Shown here: piece after piece, positions 1 to 8,399 of the stretch
Position numbering within the stretch: the first letter of the stretch is position 1
Layout of the letters: every line of letters starts with the position of its first letter
NCBI RefSeq assembly: GCF_024648885.1
Contig: NZ_JANBBF010000012.1
Coordinates: 186,001 to 250,000, forward strand
DNA: 64,000 nucleotides
Direction of reading: 5' to 3'
From: Prauserella salsuginis
GTDB taxonomy: Bacteria > Actinomycetota > Actinomycetes > Mycobacteriales > Pseudonocardiaceae
Translations under genes and position numbers: made by a program
The notes under the pieces: model-generated
What the model saw: the letters and a program-made list of their open reading frames with translations, nothing else
Told to the model about the DNA's origin: nothing
Database searches by the model: none

Positions 1-224
1 GCGTGTCTGCCTATCTACGCGGGGTGGGTGCGCTCGACGACGACATCGAGGCGGAGTTCGCCGCCGACGCCGACCGCATGGCCGCCCGGGTTCGAGAGGG
101 GCTCGGCGTTGACGTCGCCCCGGACCCGGATGAGCTGTTCGCGCACGTCTACGCCACCCCGACCCAGCAGCTCGTGCAGCAGCGGGCCGCGCTGCAGGGC
201 GAGTTCGACGTCGAGGAGGCGTGA
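1..224 (+). CDS. bkdA: 2-oxoacid dehydrogenase E1 alpha subunit, C-terminal end only (branched-chain type)
   Basis: Only the last 70 or so codons are in the window; the gene starts upstream and ends at the TGA at 222-224. The tail reads as the C-terminal helical region of a thiamine-diphosphate E1 alpha chain (acidic stretch, then ELFAHVYATPTQQLVQQRAAL). The assignment rests largely on context: the E1 beta gene begins inside the stop codon (TGATG) and E2 follows, the usual alpha-beta-E2 order of 2-oxoacid dehydrogenases. The E1 beta chain resembles the branched-chain (BkdB) type and an amino acid dehydrogenase for branched chains lies downstream, so bkdA is preferred over pdhA. Catalytic residues are outside the window. 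Confidence 0.8.
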   Translation, partial: VSAYLRGVGALDDDIEAEFAADADRMAARVREGLGVDVAPDPDELFAHVYATPTQQLVQQRAALQGEFDVEEA

Positions 225-1210
225 TGACCGCAAAGATGACCATGGCGCAGGCGATCAACAGTGCGTTGCGGGATGCCATGACCGCGGACGAGTCGGTGGT
301 CGTGTTCGGCGAGGATGTCGGTCCGCTGGGTGGTGTCTTCCGCGTGACGGAGGGCCTGACGCGCGACTTCGGTGAGGACCGCTGTTTCGACACTCCGCTT
401 GCCGAGTCGGGCATCGTGGGGATGGCCGCCGGGATGGCCATGAACGGCATGCGTCCGGTTGTCGAGATGCAGTTCGACGCCTTCGCCTACCCGGCGTTCG
501 AACAGATCGTCAGTCACGTAGCGAAGTTCGGCAATCGGACGCGGGGCACGCTCCGACTGCCGATGGTCATCCGGATTCCGTATGCCGGTGGGATCGGCGG
601 TGTCGAGCACCATTGCGACTCGTCGGAGGCCTACTACGCCCATACCGCGGGCCTGACGGTCGTCGCCCCGGCCGACAACACCGATGCCTACGCGCTGCTT
701 CGTGCCGCGATCGAGTGGCCCGACCCGGTCGTGTACCTGGAGCCGAAGCGTCACTACTTCAGCAACGAAGAGGTCGATCTCGCCGCGGCCGATTCGACGA
801 TCGGCCGCGCGGCCGTGGTGCGCAAGGGCCGGGACGCCACGCTGATCGCCTACGGCCCCTCGGTTCCTGTCGCGCTCGCCGCAGCGGAGGAAGCGGCCAC
901 CGAGGGTCGTGACCTCGGCGTCGTGGACCTGCGGTCCATCGTGCCGTTCGACGACGACACCGTGTGCGAGCAGGTCAAGCACACGGGCCGAGCCGTGGTG
1001 GTGGCCGAGGCGCCGGGCTTCGCGTCGGTCGCCTCGGAGATCGCGGCGCGCGTGACGGAGCGCTGCTTCCACTATCTGGAAGCGCCGGTTCGGCGGGTCA
1101 CCGGCTTCGACATTCCCTATCCCGCGCCGAAACTCGAGCATTTTCACCTGCCGGACACCGCACGGATTCTCGATGCGGTCGACGAGCTTCAGTGGGAGGA
1201 GCAGCCGTGA
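224..1210 (+). CDS. bkdB: 2-oxoacid dehydrogenase E1 beta subunit (branched-chain type)
   Basis: About 328 residues, full family length. It pairs with E1 alpha to decarboxylate branched-chain 2-oxoacids and pass the acyl group to E2 lipoate. Visible landmarks are the N-terminal GEDVGPLGGVFRVTEGL segment, the PLAESGIVGMAAGMAMNG helix-loop near residue 60, the metal-binding-type loop PYAGGIGGVEHH around residue 127 and the transketolase C-terminal domain from about residue 195. The ATG at 224 overlaps the E1 alpha stop by one base; a GTG at 221 is a possible alternative. It overlaps the next gene by 4 nt (GTGA), so translational coupling is likely. The HTAGLTVVAP and DPVVYLEPKRHYF segments are those of mycobacterial BkdB-like proteins rather than PDH. 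Confidence 0.9.
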   Translation: MTAKMTMAQAINSALRDAMTADESVVVFGEDVGPLGGVFRVTEGLTRDFGEDRCFDTPLAESGIVGMAAGMAMNGMRPVVEMQFDAFAYPAFEQIVSHVAKFGNRTRGTLRLPMVIRIPYAGGIGGVEHHCDSSEAYYAHTAGLTVVAPADNTDAYALLRAAIEWPDPVVYLEPKRHYFSNEEVDLAAADSTIGRAAVVRKGRDATLIAYGPSVPVALAAAEEAATEGRDLGVVDLRSIVPFDDDTVCEQVKHTGRAVVVAEAPGFASVASEIAARVTERCFHYLEAPVRRVTGFDIPYPAPKLEHFHLPDTARILDAVDELQWEEQP

Positions 1211-2547
1211 GCGAAGAAGTGTTCACCTTGCCCGACCTCGGTGAGGGATTGACCGAGGCGACGTTGCTGCGGTGGCTCGTGACGGTGGGCGACGTCGTCG
1301 CCGTCGACGCCCCGGTGGCGGAGGTCGAGACGGCGAAGGCTTCGGTCGAGGTTCCCTCACCGTTCGAAGGTCGGATCACGCAGCTGCACGGCGACGAGGG
1401 CGTGGCGGTGCAGGTCGGCCAGCCGCTGATCACGGTCGACGTCCCGTCCACCGTCGGCGAAGCCGACTCGGCGGACGCGGACCGGTACGTGGAGGAAGAG
1501 CGCGCCGGGTCGGGCAATGTGCTCATCGGCTACGGCACCGGCAACGGCCCCGGACGACGTCGCCGTACCGCGAAGAAACGTGAACCCGCCCCGCAACCGT
1601 CAGCGCCCGCTGATGCGGGCGCACAGGCGTCAACGGCCGCAGCGGCCCCGCCGCGGCGACCTGTGCAGTCGCCGATCGTGCGCAAGCTTGCTCGCGAGCG
1701 CGGTGTCGATCTGAGCACAGTGGCCGGGAGCGGTCCCGGCGGACTGATCACGCGCAGCGACGTCGAGGCGGCGGGCCGGCCGACCGAACCGGCGGCTTCT
1801 CAGGCAGCGTCGCACGCTGCACGCGTCGATGCGGACACCGACGGCCGGACAGGGCTCCCGATCCATGCGCGAGTGCCGCTGACCGGGCTACGCAAGGCAG
1901 TCGCAGACACGCTGAGCCGGAGCCGCAGCGAGATACCGGAAGCGACCACGTGGGTGGACGTGGACGCCACGGAGCTGCTCGAACTGCGCCGGACACTCGG
2001 CCACCCGGAACCGGCGCCGGGCATCCTCGCCATGGTGGCGCGCTTCGTCGTCGCAGGCCTGACCCGATTCCCGGAACTGAACTCGCGAGTGGACACCGAG
2101 CGCCAGGAGATCACCCACTTCGACGGGATCAATCTCGGGCTGGCCGCACAGACCGACCGCGGACTGATGGTCCCGGCCGTCCGCAACGCGCACCGCCTCG
2201 GCATGCGGGGACTCGACACCGAGATCCGGCGACTCACGACAGCGGCCCGCGACGGGACGGTGCAGCCCGACGAGCTCACAACCAGCTCCTTCACGCTCAA
2301 CAACTACGGCGTGCTCGGCGTGGACGGCAGCGCGGCGATCATCAACCATCCCGAGGTAGCCATCCTCGGGATGGGACGGATCATCCGCCGGCCATGGGTC
2401 GTCGACGACGAGGTGGTACCGCGCAGCATCCTGCAGCTGTCACTCGCTTTCGACCACCGCGTCTGCGACGGCGGCACCGCAGGCGGATTCCTCGGCTTCG
2501 TCGCCGACGCCATCGAATCACCGGTGTCCGCGCTGGCCGAGCTGTGA
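1207..2547 (+). CDS. bkdC: 2-oxoacid dehydrogenase E2, dihydrolipoamide acyltransferase
   Basis: 446 residues from the GTG at 1207, which overlaps the E1 beta stop (GTGA). Domain order: one lipoyl domain (about 1-80) with the lipoylated lysine in ETAKASVE; a basic, Pro/Ala-rich linker; a peripheral subunit-binding domain (about 155-195, SPIVRKLARERGVDLSTVAG); a second linker; then the trimer-forming acyltransferase domain (about 220-446). The catalytic motif DHRVCDGG near the end supplies the His and Asp of the chloramphenicol-acetyltransferase fold. One lipoyl domain fits actinobacterial BkdC better than multi-lipoyl PDH E2. No E3 lipoamide dehydrogenase gene lies nearby, so the complex must borrow one encoded elsewhere. 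Confidence 0.92.
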   Translation: MSEEVFTLPDLGEGLTEATLLRWLVTVGDVVAVDAPVAEVETAKASVEVPSPFEGRITQLHGDEGVAVQVGQPLITVDVPSTVGEADSADADRYVEEERAGSGNVLIGYGTGNGPGRRRRTAKKREPAPQPSAPADAGAQASTAAAAPPRRPVQSPIVRKLARERGVDLSTVAGSGPGGLITRSDVEAAGRPTEPAASQAASHAARVDADTDGRTGLPIHARVPLTGLRKAVADTLSRSRSEIPEATTWVDVDATELLELRRTLGHPEPAPGILAMVARFVVAGLTRFPELNSRVDTERQEITHFDGINLGLAAQTDRGLMVPAVRNAHRLGMRGLDTEIRRLTTAARDGTVQPDELTTSSFTLNNYGVLGVDGSAAIINHPEVAILGMGRIIRRPWVVDDEVVPRSILQLSLAFDHRVCDGGTAGGFLGFVADAIESPVSALAEL

Positions 2548-2754
2548 GTGCTGAATCCGGGGCCGTCATCCGGGGCCATCGGGCCGGTGTGAAGAGTCCG
2601 GTGGCCGGATCCGCACGGTCACCGCAGCGGGTACCGCGCCTTCAGCGTCGAGCCCGCTTCGGTGCTGGTGTGAAACGCGATCGAGTTCCGTCGAGCTGAT
2701 GTCGGACCAGCCGATGAACATCCCGAGAACCGACTACACCGGAGGTGGCAATCC

Positions 2755-3795
2755 ATGACCGGAACGTTGCCGTGGGACGGCGAGATGACCTGTGTGCGCC
2801 ACGATGAGCGCACGGGTGCGAGCTTCGTCATCGCCCTGCACTCGACCACTCTGGGCCCGGCCGCGGGCGGAACGCGTGCCATGGCCTACCCGTCGCTGGA
2901 CGAGGCGGTCACGGATGCGCGCCGGTTGGCTCGCGCGATGTCGTTGAAGATGGCCGCCGCTGATTTGCCGATAGGCGGCGGAAAGTCGGTGATTATGTTG
3001 CCGACACCGCGCGCGCAGCTCGATGACCGCCGCTGGCGGGAAATCCTGTCGGTCCACGCGCACAACCTCGAACTGCTCAACGGTTCCTACTGGACCGGCC
3101 CCGACGTCGGAACCGGTTCGGAGGACATGGACGTGCTGGCGCGTACCACGAGGTTCGCGTTCGGCCGGTCCGTCGCGGCTGGGGGCCCGGGTTCGAGCGC
3201 GGAAGCCACGGCGCAGGGCGTGTTCTCGGCGATCCGGGCGTCCGTCCGGGAGGTGGGAGAGCCGGGACTGGACGGGTTGCGAATTCTCGTTCAGGGGCTC
3301 GGCGCTGTCGGCTCGCGGGTGGCCACCCTGGTCGCAGAGGCCGGTGCACGGTTGCTCGTCACCGACGTCGACGAAGCGAGGTGCGGACCCCATGTGGCGG
3401 CGGGAGCAAGGATCGTTCCGGCTGAAGAAGTCACCCGGACGGAATGCGACGTGTTTGCCCCGTGCGCCACCGGCGGTGTGATCGACACCGACATCGCCAC
3501 GATGCTCCCGGCCCGTGTGGTGGCAGGTGCCGCGAACAACATCCTGGCCACCGACGGGGCCGAAAGGGTGCTGCACGACCGGGGCATCATCGTGGCTCCG
3601 GACTTCGTCGCCAACGGCGGCGGCGCGCTCCACCTGATCGGCCGTGAGGTACTCGGTTGGTCGGAATCCGACGTTCTGGCGCGCACCGTCCTCATCGAAA
3701 AGGCGCTCGACGAGGTATTCACCTCGGCCCGCAAACAGCGAATCACCCCACTGCAGGCGGCGACGGCCGGAGCTGTTGAACGCATTCAGGCTTGA
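2755..3795 (+). CDS. vdh: Glu/Leu/Phe/Val dehydrogenase, probably valine or leucine dehydrogenase
   Basis: 346 residues, the size of monofunctional Leu/Val dehydrogenases and shorter than glutamate dehydrogenases. The reaction is reversible NAD-linked oxidative deamination of a branched-chain amino acid to its 2-oxoacid in the cytoplasm. The catalytic segment MSLKMAAADLPIGGGKS holds the two expected lysines (about 65 and 77). A Rossmann glycine motif (VQGLGAVGSRV) starts near residue 182, and the late motif APDFVANGGG is typical of the family. The ATG at 2755 has GGAGGTGG about 6 nt upstream. It lies 207 nt after the E2 gene on the same strand; together they would deaminate and then decarboxylate Val/Leu/Ile. 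Substrate choice between Val, Leu and Phe cannot be fixed by eye. Confidence 0.87.
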   Translation: MTGTLPWDGEMTCVRHDERTGASFVIALHSTTLGPAAGGTRAMAYPSLDEAVTDARRLARAMSLKMAAADLPIGGGKSVIMLPTPRAQLDDRRWREILSVHAHNLELLNGSYWTGPDVGTGSEDMDVLARTTRFAFGRSVAAGGPGSSAEATAQGVFSAIRASVREVGEPGLDGLRILVQGLGAVGSRVATLVAEAGARLLVTDVDEARCGPHVAAGARIVPAEEVTRTECDVFAPCATGGVIDTDIATMLPARVVAGAANNILATDGAERVLHDRGIIVAPDFVANGGGALHLIGREVLGWSESDVLARTVLIEKALDEVFTSARKQRITPLQAATAGAVERIQA

Positions 3796-3810
3796 CGCGT
3801 GCGATCGGGA

Positions 3811-3831
3811 AGCGGATCGGGCCGATCCGCT
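3811..3831 (+). terminator. Short hairpin between convergent genes
   Basis: AGCGGATCGG and CCGATCCGCT form a near-perfect palindrome 15 nt after the amino acid dehydrogenase stop, followed by GC-rich sequence without a U tract. A small Rho-independent-like terminator is plausible between this operon and the convergent GntR operon. The rest of 3832-4029 shows nothing recognisable. Confidence 0.4.
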
Positions 3832-4029
3832 CGACGCGCCATTCGCAGGCGATCTGTCGACAACCCGTCCGACACATGTCGAGGGCGCCTCGTGGAACTT
3901 GGCTGGTAATGCTTCAGCCGGGCTGTCCCACTGTTGGCCGCAGGTGCAACGCGAGGGAGCGATGAACACGTCCCATGCCGCCGATGCTTCGACCAGGAAT
4001 GACTGGCACGTCTCACCCGGCGTCCCTGA

Positions 4030-4794
4030 TCACAGGCCCTCGGTGAGAATCAGTTCGAATTCGTCTCTGGTGGCGGCCAGATGTCGGGTCATTTCCGCCG
4101 CTGCCCTGTCCGGGTCGCGCTCCCGGATCGCGGCGAGCACGAGCGCGTGTCCCTCTACACAGGACTCCTTGAGGAACTGGAAGCCCAAGAGGTCGACCGG
4201 CGCGAACATCTTGACCCTGGCATCCTCCACGGCCACCGCGAGTTCATGGTTCCCGGAAGCGCGTGCGACAGCGAGGTGGAACGCCGTGTCCGCGTCGCGG
4301 GAGTCGTGCAGTGCCTCCGACGCCTCGAGTTCGGCCTGCGCCTGTTCCATCGCGGCGAGCTCCTCGTCACTGCGCCGTTCGGCGGCGAATCGTGCCGCGG
4401 CGCTGTCGATCACCGCGCGGAATTCGAGGAGCGCCACGATGTCGTCCGCCCGCTCGCGGATGTCCTGGCGGATCCGCCACGCTTCCATCATCGAGGCCTG
4501 CACGAACGCTCCACCGTGGGAACCTCGGCGAATGGTGATCTGTCCACTGCCTTCCAATACCCGCAGCGCCTGCCGCAGCGTGTCCCTCGCGACGCCGAGC
4601 TGGTCGGCCAGCTGCCGCTCCGGGGGAAGGCGATCACCGGGCCGGATCCGTCCCAGCGTCATCTCCCTTCGGAGGTGATCGACGATGGCCTGGTAACCGG
4701 AAATCGCCCGTGGGGGCGCGGACGCGGCCGAGGTCTCCGACGCGGCTGCGCTGCCCGATGTGACGGAGGCGTCACCGGACCGCTTGCTCATCAC
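4030..4794 (-). CDS. GntR-family (FadR/FCD subfamily) transcriptional regulator
   Basis: 254 residues. After a low-complexity Ser/Ala-rich N-terminus there is a winged helix (about 32-100; IRPGDRLPPERQLADQLGV, then RDTLRQALRVLEGSGQI) and an all-helical FCD ligand domain (about 115-245) with the metal-binding pattern of D, H and H residues expected of the fold (for example DTAFHLAVARASGNHELA). It starts 19 nt after the aldehyde dehydrogenase and is the last gene of the minus-strand amine operon, so it is probably its local regulator. The palindrome upstream of the permease (10675-10702) is the candidate operator. Effector unknown; a gamma-glutamylated intermediate or the amine itself would fit. 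Confidence 0.85.
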   Translation of the reverse strand: MMSKRSGDASVTSGSAAASETSAASAPPRAISGYQAIVDHLRREMTLGRIRPGDRLPPERQLADQLGVARDTLRQALRVLEGSGQITIRRGSHGGAFVQASMMEAWRIRQDIRERADDIVALLEFRAVIDSAAARFAAERRSDEELAAMEQAQAELEASEALHDSRDADTAFHLAVARASGNHELAVAVEDARVKMFAPVDLLGFQFLKESCVEGHALVLAAIRERDPDRAAAEMTRHLAATRDEFELILTEGL

Positions 4795-4813
4795 GCTCGC
4801 ACCTCGATCGGAA

Positions 4814-6256
4814 CTAGAGGGGAAGACCGGGCGCGTCGGTTCCCACGATCCTCTTGCCGACGAAGAACTCTAGCAGTTCAGCGTCGCTGTGCCCGCCGAT
4901 GCCGGAGCTGCCGAAGAAGCTCTGTGCCGAGTGCGGCGACATGTCCAGCACGCTCGTGCCGTTGACCTTTACCTCGCCGGCGACGAGCGCGGCGCCGAGC
5001 GAGCTCGCCTCATCGATGTCGTCGGAGAAGACGTATCCGGCGAGCCCCACCTGGCCGGAGTTCGCACGGCGCACCGCATCCTCCACCGCGTCGAAGGCTT
5101 CGACCGAGAGTAGGGGGCCGAAGATCTCCGAGTCCGGCTCGATGTCGTCGCCGACGGCGAGCGTGGGAGGAAAGAAGAAGCCTTCGTCGGGCGTCGTTCC
5201 CACCTCGATGATCGTGGCGCCGCGAGCGGCGAGGCCATCCCGCTGCGTGGTCAGCTCCAGTCGCCGCCCCTCGAAGGCGACCGGTCCGAGCGTCGTCGTG
5301 TCGTCGAGGCTCGAGCCGATTCGCAGGGTGGCGAGCTCGGTGCGCAGCACCTCTACGAGACGATCGTGCACCGTGCTTGCGGCCAGGACCCGCCGCGGCG
5401 CCTCGCACCACTGACCGGAGAGCTTCATGGCGCCGGCCACGAGCGCCCGCGCTGTGGCCTCGATGTCGGCGTCCGGTAACACGATCGCCGGGTTGTTCGA
5501 ACCGAGCTCGAGACGCAGTCTGGCGAAGCGGGGTGCCGCGGCGGCTGCGATCGCACGGCCGGTCGGAGTGGCGCCCGTCATCGAGATCGCGGCGATCCGC
5601 CGGTCTTCGACGAGCTGGGCGCCCGCCTCCGCTCCGCCGAGGACCAGGTTCACGACGCCTTCGGGAAGACCGGCCTCGGCCGCCGCCTCCGCGACGAGTA
5701 GTGCGCTCCACGGCGAGGCCGGTGACGGTTTCATGACGGCGCTCGCACCCGCCGCGAGCGCGAACCCGAGCTTCTTGACGGCCATCGCCGACGGCGCGTT
5801 CCACGGCATCAGCAGGGCGGCGGGCCCCCATGGCACGCGGTGGATGCGCACGTCCCGGTCGTCGGCCGGTACGGCTTCGGCGTCACCGAGCGCGAGTGCA
5901 CGGTCCGCGGCGGAGCGCACGGTGTCGCCGTTGCTGGAGGCGAACAGCCGGGTCACCGAGATCGGCACACCCGAGTTGAGCGCGTCGAGGCGGGCGATCT
6001 CGCCGGCGCGGGCGTCGAGGCCGTCGGCGAGGGCGTGTAGCAACGGCGCGCGTCGCTCGGCGCCGAGCGACGACCAGCGGCCGTCGGCGTGGGCACCGGT
6101 CGCGGCAGCCACGGCCCGGTCGATCTGCTCGCTCGACGACGATCGGCTGGAGGCGAGTTCGGCGCCGGTGTTCGGGTCACGCAGCGAGGCGCCGTCGGCG
6201 ATGTGGCTCTGCTCGGCGCGGCCGTTGATCCAGGTGGACGGTGCGGGAAAGGGCAT
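4814..6256 (-). CDS. NAD(P)-dependent aldehyde dehydrogenase
   Basis: 480 residues using the ATG at 6256, 5 nt after the glutamine synthetase-like gene. An upstream in-frame ATG at 6325 would run into that gene and is disfavoured. Hallmarks in order: PWGPAALLMPWNAPSA and KPSPASPW cofactor-binding segments, the general-base glutamate in LELGSNNP, the nucleophilic cysteine in GQWCEAPRR, and the EIFGPLLSVEAF motif. Length and motifs are those of an intact class 3-type ALDH. In the proposed pathway it oxidises a gamma-glutamyl amino aldehyde to the acid, the step of PuuC. The real substrate is inferred from the neighbours. Confidence 0.88.
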   Translation of the reverse strand: MPFPAPSTWINGRAEQSHIADGASLRDPNTGAELASSRSSSSEQIDRAVAAATGAHADGRWSSLGAERRAPLLHALADGLDARAGEIARLDALNSGVPISVTRLFASSNGDTVRSAADRALALGDAEAVPADDRDVRIHRVPWGPAALLMPWNAPSAMAVKKLGFALAAGASAVMKPSPASPWSALLVAEAAAEAGLPEGVVNLVLGGAEAGAQLVEDRRIAAISMTGATPTGRAIAAAAAPRFARLRLELGSNNPAIVLPDADIEATARALVAGAMKLSGQWCEAPRRVLAASTVHDRLVEVLRTELATLRIGSSLDDTTTLGPVAFEGRRLELTTQRDGLAARGATIIEVGTTPDEGFFFPPTLAVGDDIEPDSEIFGPLLSVEAFDAVEDAVRRANSGQVGLAGYVFSDDIDEASSLGAALVAGEVKVNGTSVLDMSPHSAQSFFGSSGIGGHSDAELLEFFVGKRIVGTDAPGLPL

Positions 6257-6261
6257 GCTCG

Positions 6262-7632
6262 TCAGATCCGATCGAAATAGCGTTGCAGGTCCCATTGCGT
6301 CACCGTGGATTGGTAGACGCGCCACTCGAGCTCGGCGAGGTGGCGGAAATGCGAGGTGCTGTCCTCACCGATGAGCCGACGGACGAAGTCGGACGTCGCA
6401 AACATTCCTGCGGCCTCCGCGAGCTGCGTGGGCATGGCTGCGTCGACGTCGCCGTCGTAGGCGTTGCCCACCGTCATCGCGGGAGGCTTTACCGAACGCT
6501 CGATGCCGTCGCGCGCGGAGGCCAGCACACCGCCCAGCGTCAGGTAGGGGTTGGTGTCGGCGCCGGGTATCCGGTACTCGAAACGCAAGGCGGCCGACGT
6601 GTGCCCGACGATCCGTGCCGAGACCGAGCGGTTCTGTACCGCCCATGTCCGGCCGTAGCCCGCGATCTCCTGCGAATGGGTGCGCCGGTAGGAGTTGATG
6701 GTCGGCGCGTACCAGACCATGAACGCGGGAGTGTGTTCGAGCACCCCGGCGACGGCCGAGCGCAGTGTGTCGCTCATGTGGTGCTCGGCATCCGGGTCCC
6801 AGAAGACGGACTGGCCCGCGTCGTCGCGCAACGACAGGTGCACGTGGCAGGACGAGCCGGGCTGGTCGTTGAGCGGGCGTGCCATGAATGTCACCGACAG
6901 CCCTGCTGCCACCGCGCTGTCGCGCACGGCGAGTTTGTAGAGGGCGTGCCGGTCGGCCATCTCGAGTGGATCCCCGTAGGCGAAGGTCATTTCCCACTGC
7001 CCGGTTCCCCATTCGGACTGCCCTGCCTCCATCTCGATGCCGCTTTCTCGCAGGTTGCGCCGCAGCTTCTGAAAGAAGGGCTCGTAACCGTTTCCCTCGT
7101 GGATGGTGAAATCGCTCGGGGTGAGCGTCGTGGGGTCGAGGTCCTCCCGAAAGCTGCTCTTGCGCAGCGCACGAGGGTTGTTCGCGAACAGGTAGAACTC
7201 CAGCTCCGTACCCGTCTGCGGCGAGTAGCCCATGCTCCGATATCGGGCGAGTTCTTTCTTGAGCATCACGCGCGGTGAGATCTCGAGCGGCTCGCCGGTT
7301 CCGGGCCATACGGGGTCTGCCATGCAGATGGCGACACCGTCGAGCCACGCGGCTCTGCGCAGCGTGCCGACGTCGGGGACGAGCGCCACGTCGGGTGCAC
7401 CGTTGTGCATGCTGCAGACGGCGAGGACGCCTGCTCCGATGAGGTCGAAGGACTGCTCGACGTCCCAGGCCCATGCACAGGTGCAGATCTCGATGCCGCA
7501 CTCGAGGATGCTGGGCAGGCGCTCTGCGGGAATCCGCCGTCCTACCAGGCGGCCCTGTAGGTCCGGGGTCGCGACGATCACCGTGTGGATGCCCGCTCGG
7601 TCGAGCTGGGACGGGTCGAGGAGATACGTCAT
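6262..7632 (-). CDS. Glutamine synthetase-like gamma-glutamyl-amine ligase (PuuA/GlnA3/GlnA4-like)
   Basis: 456 residues from the ATG at 7632, which overlaps the SDR stop (ATGA). It has the glutamine synthetase beta-grasp plus catalytic domains: ESSNCH-like metal/ATP loops replaced by TELEFYLF, then EMEAGQSEWGTGQWEM, GSSCHVHLSL, and the C-terminal EYRIPGADTNPYL. The adenylylation-loop tyrosine region and overall sequence differ from nitrogen-assimilating GlnA. Such paralogues ligate glutamate to an amine with ATP (putrescine, ethanolamine, isopropylamine and similar). The context of permease, hydrolase, aldehyde dehydrogenase and GntR regulator strongly supports amine catabolism rather than ammonia assimilation. 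Substrate is undetermined. Confidence 0.87.
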   Translation of the reverse strand: MTYLLDPSQLDRAGIHTVIVATPDLQGRLVGRRIPAERLPSILECGIEICTCAWAWDVEQSFDLIGAGVLAVCSMHNGAPDVALVPDVGTLRRAAWLDGVAICMADPVWPGTGEPLEISPRVMLKKELARYRSMGYSPQTGTELEFYLFANNPRALRKSSFREDLDPTTLTPSDFTIHEGNGYEPFFQKLRRNLRESGIEMEAGQSEWGTGQWEMTFAYGDPLEMADRHALYKLAVRDSAVAAGLSVTFMARPLNDQPGSSCHVHLSLRDDAGQSVFWDPDAEHHMSDTLRSAVAGVLEHTPAFMVWYAPTINSYRRTHSQEIAGYGRTWAVQNRSVSARIVGHTSAALRFEYRIPGADTNPYLTLGGVLASARDGIERSVKPPAMTVGNAYDGDVDAAMPTQLAEAAGMFATSDFVRRLIGEDSTSHFRHLAELEWRVYQSTVTQWDLQRYFDRI

Positions 7633-8399
7633 CGCGTCAACCACCCGCCGTCCACCGGCAACTCGATGCCGTCGATCCAGGCCGCCTCGTCGGAGAGCAG
7701 CCACGAGACAGCCGACGCCACGTCGGCAGGCGTTCCGACCCGGTTCACGAGGAGGCGCTGTCCCATGAACTCCATGGCCTCGGGGCTCGTGACGTCCTCA
7801 TAGGAGAAGAAGTCCGTCGCGATGGGTCCCGGCGCGACGCAGTTGACGCGGATGTTCTGGGCAGCGAGCTCGACGGCGAGTGCCTTGGTGAGCATGGGTA
7901 CGCCGCCCTTGCTCGCGTTGTAGTGCGGCTGCGCGGTGCTGCCGCTGGTCACGACGACGGAAGCCTCGACGGTGGAGAGGTTGACGATCGCGCCGCCGCC
8001 CGCGGCGCCGAGGCGCGGCGCCAGTTCCTGCGCGACCAGGAACTGGCCCTTGAGGTTGACGTCGAGCACCAGGTCCCAGGCGTCCTCGGTGAGGTCACTC
8101 AATGAGTGTGGCGTTACCAGGCCGGCGTTGTTGACGAGCAGGTTGAGCGAACCCCATGCCTCGACGGCGGCCTCGGCGGCGGCCCGGATGTCGGAGCGCA
8201 CGCGCACGTCGACGATGGCTGAGAGCGCCGTGCCGTCCTTGGCCTCGACGAGGTCGGCGGTCTCCCTTGCAGCATCGCCGTTGACGTCGGTTGCCATGAC
8301 TCGGGCACCCTCGCCCGCCAGGCGGAGTGCGGTCTCTCGGCCGATACCGCCGCCTGCGCCGGTGATGAAAACCGATCGCCCTGCATGTCGTTTGCTCAT
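7629..8399 (-). CDS. Short-chain dehydrogenase/reductase (SDR)
   Basis: 256 residues, classical SDR length, ATG at 8399 overlapping the hydrolase stop by ATGA. The cofactor motif TGAGGGIG lies near residue 12. DVNGDAA after the second beta strand suggests NAD(H) preference. NNAG is near residue 90, then the catalytic Ser in NLSTVEAS and the YNASK dyad, and a C-terminal SDEAAWIDGIELPVDGG stretch. It is embedded by overlaps on both sides between hydrolase and ligase genes, so it must act in the same pathway. In the Puu route this position would be an FAD amine oxidase (PuuB); an SDR suggests that the glutamylated substrate carries an alcohol to be oxidised to the aldehyde. Confidence 0.85.
   Translation of the reverse strand: MSKRHAGRSVFITGAGGGIGRETALRLAGEGARVMATDVNGDAARETADLVEAKDGTALSAIVDVRVRSDIRAAAEAAVEAWGSLNLLVNNAGLVTPHSLSDLTEDAWDLVLDVNLKGQFLVAQELAPRLGAAGGGAIVNLSTVEASVVVTSGSTAQPHYNASKGGVPMLTKALAVELAAQNIRVNCVAPGPIATDFFSYEDVTSPEAMEFMGQRLLVNRVGTPADVASAVSWLLSDEAAWIDGIELPVDGGWLTR

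Noticed and set aside
1-2547. Pyruvate or acetoin dehydrogenase instead of BCKDH
   Set aside because: E1 beta segments and the single-lipoyl E2 look BCKDH-like, and the neighbouring amino acid dehydrogenase supports that; not fully excluded.
6262-7632. Nitrogen-assimilating glutamine synthetase GlnA
   Set aside because: Motifs differ from GlnA and the gene is embedded in an amine-catabolic operon with a PuuD-like hydrolase.
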